DNA from: Fictibacillus barbaricus
Lineage (GTDB): Bacteria; Bacillota; Bacilli; Bacillales; Fictibacillaceae
Direction: 5' to 3'
NCBI RefSeq assembly: GCF_014635025.1
Contig: NZ_BMCE01000001.1
Span: forward strand, 744,001-808,000
DNA length: 64,000 nucleotides
A program made the position numbers and the translations under genes. Positions within the stretch are counted from its first letter, which is position 1, and each line of letters starts with the position of its first letter. Below are positions 61,341 through 64,000 of the stretch, one piece after another. Below the pieces are notes generated by a model. The model was not told where the DNA came from and ran no database searches. It saw only the letters and a list, made by a program, of their open reading frames with translations.

Positions 61341-62264
61341 ATGAAATCAACCCGTCATATTGGTCTAGTCATGATCATTACCGGTGCTGTACTCTGGGGA
61401 GTGTCTGGCCCTATGATCCAGTGGCTTTTTCAACATACAAATCTAACTTCAGCTGACTATTTAGTGGTACGGTTAATAGCTGCTGGCGTTATTACGCTCT
61501 GTTTTTTATTTTTTAGAAAACAAGATATCTTTAAGATCTGGAAGCACCCTCGGCATTGGATTCAGCTTGTGATCTTTGCAGTGCTTGGCATGCTGGGAGC
61601 ACAATATGCTTTTATCGAGACCGTCTATATCAGCAATGCTGTAACGGCTACTCTTTTTCAATTTCTTGGCCCTGTTTTGATTATGGTGTATGCCGCCATT
61701 TTAAATAAGAAGTTTCCTTCCGCTGTACAGTTTATTGCTTTATTTGCTGCACTGGCAGGGGTTTTTTATCTCATTACAAACGGATCTGTCCAAGACATTG
61801 TATTATCAAAAAAGGCTATCATTTTCGGGATCCTAACAGCATTAGGATTTACGTTTTATACCTTGCATCCGGCTTCATTGATTAAGACATGGGGTACATC
61901 AGTCATAGTAGGCTGGGGGATGTTACTAGGAGGAGTGGTTTTGTTTTTCATGAATCCCTCATTCCGTATTAGTGAAATGGCAAAAACGTTAACGCTGCCA
62001 ACTTTATCTATGCTGATTTTTATCATTCTCAGCGGTACGGTTTCGTTTGTACTTTATATAGGAAGTTTGAAGTATTTAACGGCTACAGAGACAAGCCTGC
62101 TATCAAGCATTGAACCGCTTATCGCGGCTATTTTGTCTATTATGTGGCTGGATGAATCGTTTGGAGGATATCAGCTTTTAGGCGGAGCATTTATTGTGAT
62201 AGCTGTCGTTTTCTTGACGATTCCTGAAAAAGAGGCAACAATCATAACGGAGAAAGTTTCCTGA
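61341..62264 (+). CDS. EamA/DMT family transporter
   Basis: A 307-residue protein with ten spans in two repeats, e.g. GAVLWGVSGPMIQWLFQHTN and LSGTVSFVLYIGSLKYLTAT, SSIEPLIAAILSIMWLDESF. These are export-type carriers for metabolites. Divergent from the MocR gene by 124 bp, a pairing known from Bacillus ycxC/ycxD. Confidence 0.9.
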   Translation: MKSTRHIGLVMIITGAVLWGVSGPMIQWLFQHTNLTSADYLVVRLIAAGVITLCFLFFRKQDIFKIWKHPRHWIQLVIFAVLGMLGAQYAFIETVYISNAVTATLFQFLGPVLIMVYAAILNKKFPSAVQFIALFAALAGVFYLITNGSVQDIVLSKKAIIFGILTALGFTFYTLHPASLIKTWGTSVIVGWGMLLGGVVLFFMNPSFRISEMAKTLTLPTLSMLIFIILSGTVSFVLYIGSLKYLTATETSLLSSIEPLIAAILSIMWLDESFGGYQLLGGAFIVIAVVFLTIPEKEATIITEKVS

Positions 62265-62294
62265 TATTTATTAAACGGGTACGGAGGTAGGACG

Positions 62295-62969
62295 ATGATT
62301 CATGTATTGATTGCTGATGATGATGATCACATTCGCGAACTCTTAAAGCATCACCTTCAATTAGAAGGGTATATGGTCCATAAAGCGAAGGACGGAGAGG
62401 AAGCTTCACAGATTCTTTCAACTAGACAGGTTCATCTAGCCGTTATCGATATCATGATGCCTTTTAAAGATGGTTATCAGCTATGCGAAGAAATCAGGAC
62501 GTATTATGATTTTCCCGTTATCTTATTAACCGCAAAAGATCAGCTTACCGACAAAGAGAAAGGGTATTTAGCAGGAACCGATGATTATGTCACAAAACCG
62601 TTTGAGCCCAAAGAACTACTGTTTCGAATAAAAGCATTATTAAGAAGATATCAGTTTGTGAATGCTGAAAAAATTATCCTGCACAAAACAGTCATCGACC
62701 GCAAAAGTTATGAAGTGCAAAGCAACGGAAAAATCCTTATGCTCCCAATGAAAGAATTTGAGCTCCTAGCACAGTTAGCGAGTTATCCCGGGCGGATCTT
62801 TAACCGAGATGAATTGATTCAGCTGGTTTGGGGTTCTGATTTTAGTGGGGATGACAGGACCGTTGATGTACATATCAAAAGACTCCGTGAACGTTTTAAA
62901 GAAAATACAGATGACTTTCAAATACTGACTGTAAGAGGAATCGGTTATAAATTGGAGTGTAAGAGGTGA
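62295..62969 (+). CDS. hssR: response regulator, HssR-like
   Basis: A 224-residue OmpR-type regulator: receiver Asp52 in LAVIDIMMP, GTDDYVTKPFEPKELLFRIK, then winged helix (LPMKEFELLAQLASYPGRIF, GDDRTVDVHIKRLRERF). It resembles HssR of Staphylococcus along its length, and the kinase resembles HssS. ATG follows CGGAGGTAGG. It would activate a haem efflux pump (hrtAB), not visible in this window. Confidence 0.82.
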   Translation: MIHVLIADDDDHIRELLKHHLQLEGYMVHKAKDGEEASQILSTRQVHLAVIDIMMPFKDGYQLCEEIRTYYDFPVILLTAKDQLTDKEKGYLAGTDDYVTKPFEPKELLFRIKALLRRYQFVNAEKIILHKTVIDRKSYEVQSNGKILMLPMKEFELLAQLASYPGRIFNRDELIQLVWGSDFSGDDRTVDVHIKRLRERFKENTDDFQILTVRGIGYKLECKR

Positions 62970-64000
62970 AAACATTATATTTACGAATCGTGATCACGAC
63001 CGTTTTCGTGATGATCATCAGCTCTGTTTTTGCCTTTATCCTATCCAATGTGTATTACCAGTATTACTTAAAACCTGCAAATGATCAGAAAATTACCCAG
63101 ATGGCGAAAGAGATTCAATTCTTTAATCAAACAGAAAACAAAAATGTAGATCCTTATTTAAAAAGTGTTGGAAACCTAGGTTATCAGTTGTATGTTGCAG
63201 ATGCGAATGGAAATGGAACATTTTATGGAGAAGCCTTTCGGGAGAAGAAATTGGATGCTGGAGTGGTTCAGCAAGTTATTTCTGGTGAGGTCTATCACGG
63301 GATAAAGAATTTCCCGACTACTCTCTTTATTACTGGTTTTTTTGATAATGATCTACGAAACACAATTGGAGTTCCAATAGAGGAACAAGGGAAAAATTAC
63401 GCACTTTTTATACGTCCTAACTTAGATGTTCAGTTTGGAGAGATGCGGATTTTCTTTGCCTTGCTTTTAGTATTGACTGTTTTATTAAGCATATTATGTG
63501 TATTCGTTAGCACCCGATATATTGTAAAACCTATTATTCGCTTAACAGATGCGACCAAAATCATCTCAAAAGGCAACTATAAAGTCGATCTCAAAGTAAA
63601 TCGTCAAGATGAAATAGGAAAGTTAGCAAGTCATTTTGCTCAGATGACAAAAAATTTAGAGCAATTAGAAGAGATGCGCCAGGAGTTTGTTTCAAATGTT
63701 TCCCACGAGATTCAATCACCACTCGCAGCTATTCAAGGCTTTTCTAAAACATTGCAGTCAAAAAATATATCTGAAAAACAAAAAGATAAATACTTGGCTA
63801 TTATTGAAGAAGAAGCGAAGAGGATGTCACAACTCAGTAAGCATTTGCTCACTCTAGCTTCATTAGATAAAGAAGACCATCAATTAGATAAAAGTACCTT
63901 CGATATAGCGGAACAGATTAAGCAAGTTTTGTTTATGACAGAATGGAGCTGGCAGGAAAAAGAGTTAGCGATTGAGTTGGATTTGCCTTCTTCTGCCTAT
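62966..64000 (+). CDS. hssS: sensor histidine kinase, HssS-like, cut by the window edge
   Basis: GTG start overlapping the regulator stop (GTGA); open to the window end without a stop. Two spans (about 6-28 and 165-185) flank an extracellular part with GNGTFYGEAFREKKLD and TTLFITGFFDNDLRNTIGVP, segments close to Staphylococcus HssS. A HAMP domain follows, then the H-box FVSNVSHEIQSPLAAIQGF with His247. The ATP-binding domain lies beyond the window. Confidence 0.83.
   Translation, partial: MKTLYLRIVITTVFVMIISSVFAFILSNVYYQYYLKPANDQKITQMAKEIQFFNQTENKNVDPYLKSVGNLGYQLYVADANGNGTFYGEAFREKKLDAGVVQQVISGEVYHGIKNFPTTLFITGFFDNDLRNTIGVPIEEQGKNYALFIRPNLDVQFGEMRIFFALLLVLTVLLSILCVFVSTRYIVKPIIRLTDATKIISKGNYKVDLKVNRQDEIGKLASHFAQMTKNLEQLEEMRQEFVSNVSHEIQSPLAAIQGFSKTLQSKNISEKQKDKYLAIIEEEAKRMSQLSKHLLTLASLDKEDHQLDKSTFDIAEQIKQVLFMTEWSWQEKELAIELDLPSSAY

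Noticed and set aside
1-64000. tRNA, rRNA or prophage genes
   Set aside because: I looked for CCA-ending cloverleaf-like segments, rRNA motifs, integrases and phage structural genes and saw none.

Overview
The window reads as chromosome of an endospore-forming, low-GC Gram-positive bacterium of the Bacillaceae. The evidence is an alpha/beta SASP gene, a Rap-Phr pair, a KinB-like kinase, a Spo0E-like phosphatase, strong AGGAGG ribosome binding sites, frequent TTG/GTG starts and many Bacillus-type regulators. A Bacillus relative such as Fictibacillus is my guess; no rRNA or other marker is present to fix the genus, and I see no tRNA, rRNA, CRISPR array or intact insertion sequence.

Layout. 0-5 kb: sugar-type genes (ROK protein cut by the left edge, MFS carrier, VOC protein, LacI regulator divergent from a HAD phosphatase). 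5-9.3 kb: YitT membrane protein and a vanR-vanS-vanY-like cell-wall sensing set without vanHAX. 9.3-12 kb: small genes and a secreted, charged DUF5667-like protein whose leader looks like a cyclic-di-GMP-I riboswitch ending in a terminator. 12.2-14.8 kb: a GC-rich PadR/DUF1048/ABC exporter operon that looks horizontally acquired, with its own promoter and an attenuator-like hairpin. 15-27.8 kb: many regulator/target pairs (SDR/TetR, MBL/Lrp, GNAT+YczE/MarR, MerR/multidrug MFS). 28.3-33.4 kb: a beta-oxidation-like operon (SDR, acyl-CoA dehydrogenase, thiolase, acyl-CoA synthetase). 33.6-50 kb: a patchwork of small accessory genes, several frameshifted. 50-57 kb: a sporulation block (C1q-like surface protein, KinB-like kinase, Rap-Phr, SASPs, Spo0E). 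57-64 kb: LysR regulator, a relic PTS/MupG cluster, a MocR/EamA pair, and an HssRS-like haem-sensing pair cut by the right edge.

The most striking feature is a dispersed repeat of about 55-90 bp, present in some three dozen full, partial or minimal copies between 2.4 and 50 kb. Complete copies have imperfect terminal inverted repeats (TTATTCAACAATCGGG type), an inner hairpin (GCATTTCT...AGAAATGC type, with compensatory changes between copies) and a T-run. All copies I found read the same way on the + strand, and nearly all lie just after a + strand gene, so they probably act as terminators. I found none inside the transferred ABC operon, inside the beta-oxidation operon, or in the last 14 kb.

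A second candidate for something undescribed is a pair of 28-residue cationic peptides, 36 kb apart on opposite strands (19374 and 55195). Their amino-acid sequences differ, but their upstream regions clearly match. A third is the Rap-Phr pair, whose encoded Phr contains a GRVFT pentapeptide that fits the x-R-x-x-T pattern of known Phr signals.

Several genes carry single frameshifts, some in homopolymers. They are either real decay or phase switches, or sequencing errors; the raw reads would decide.
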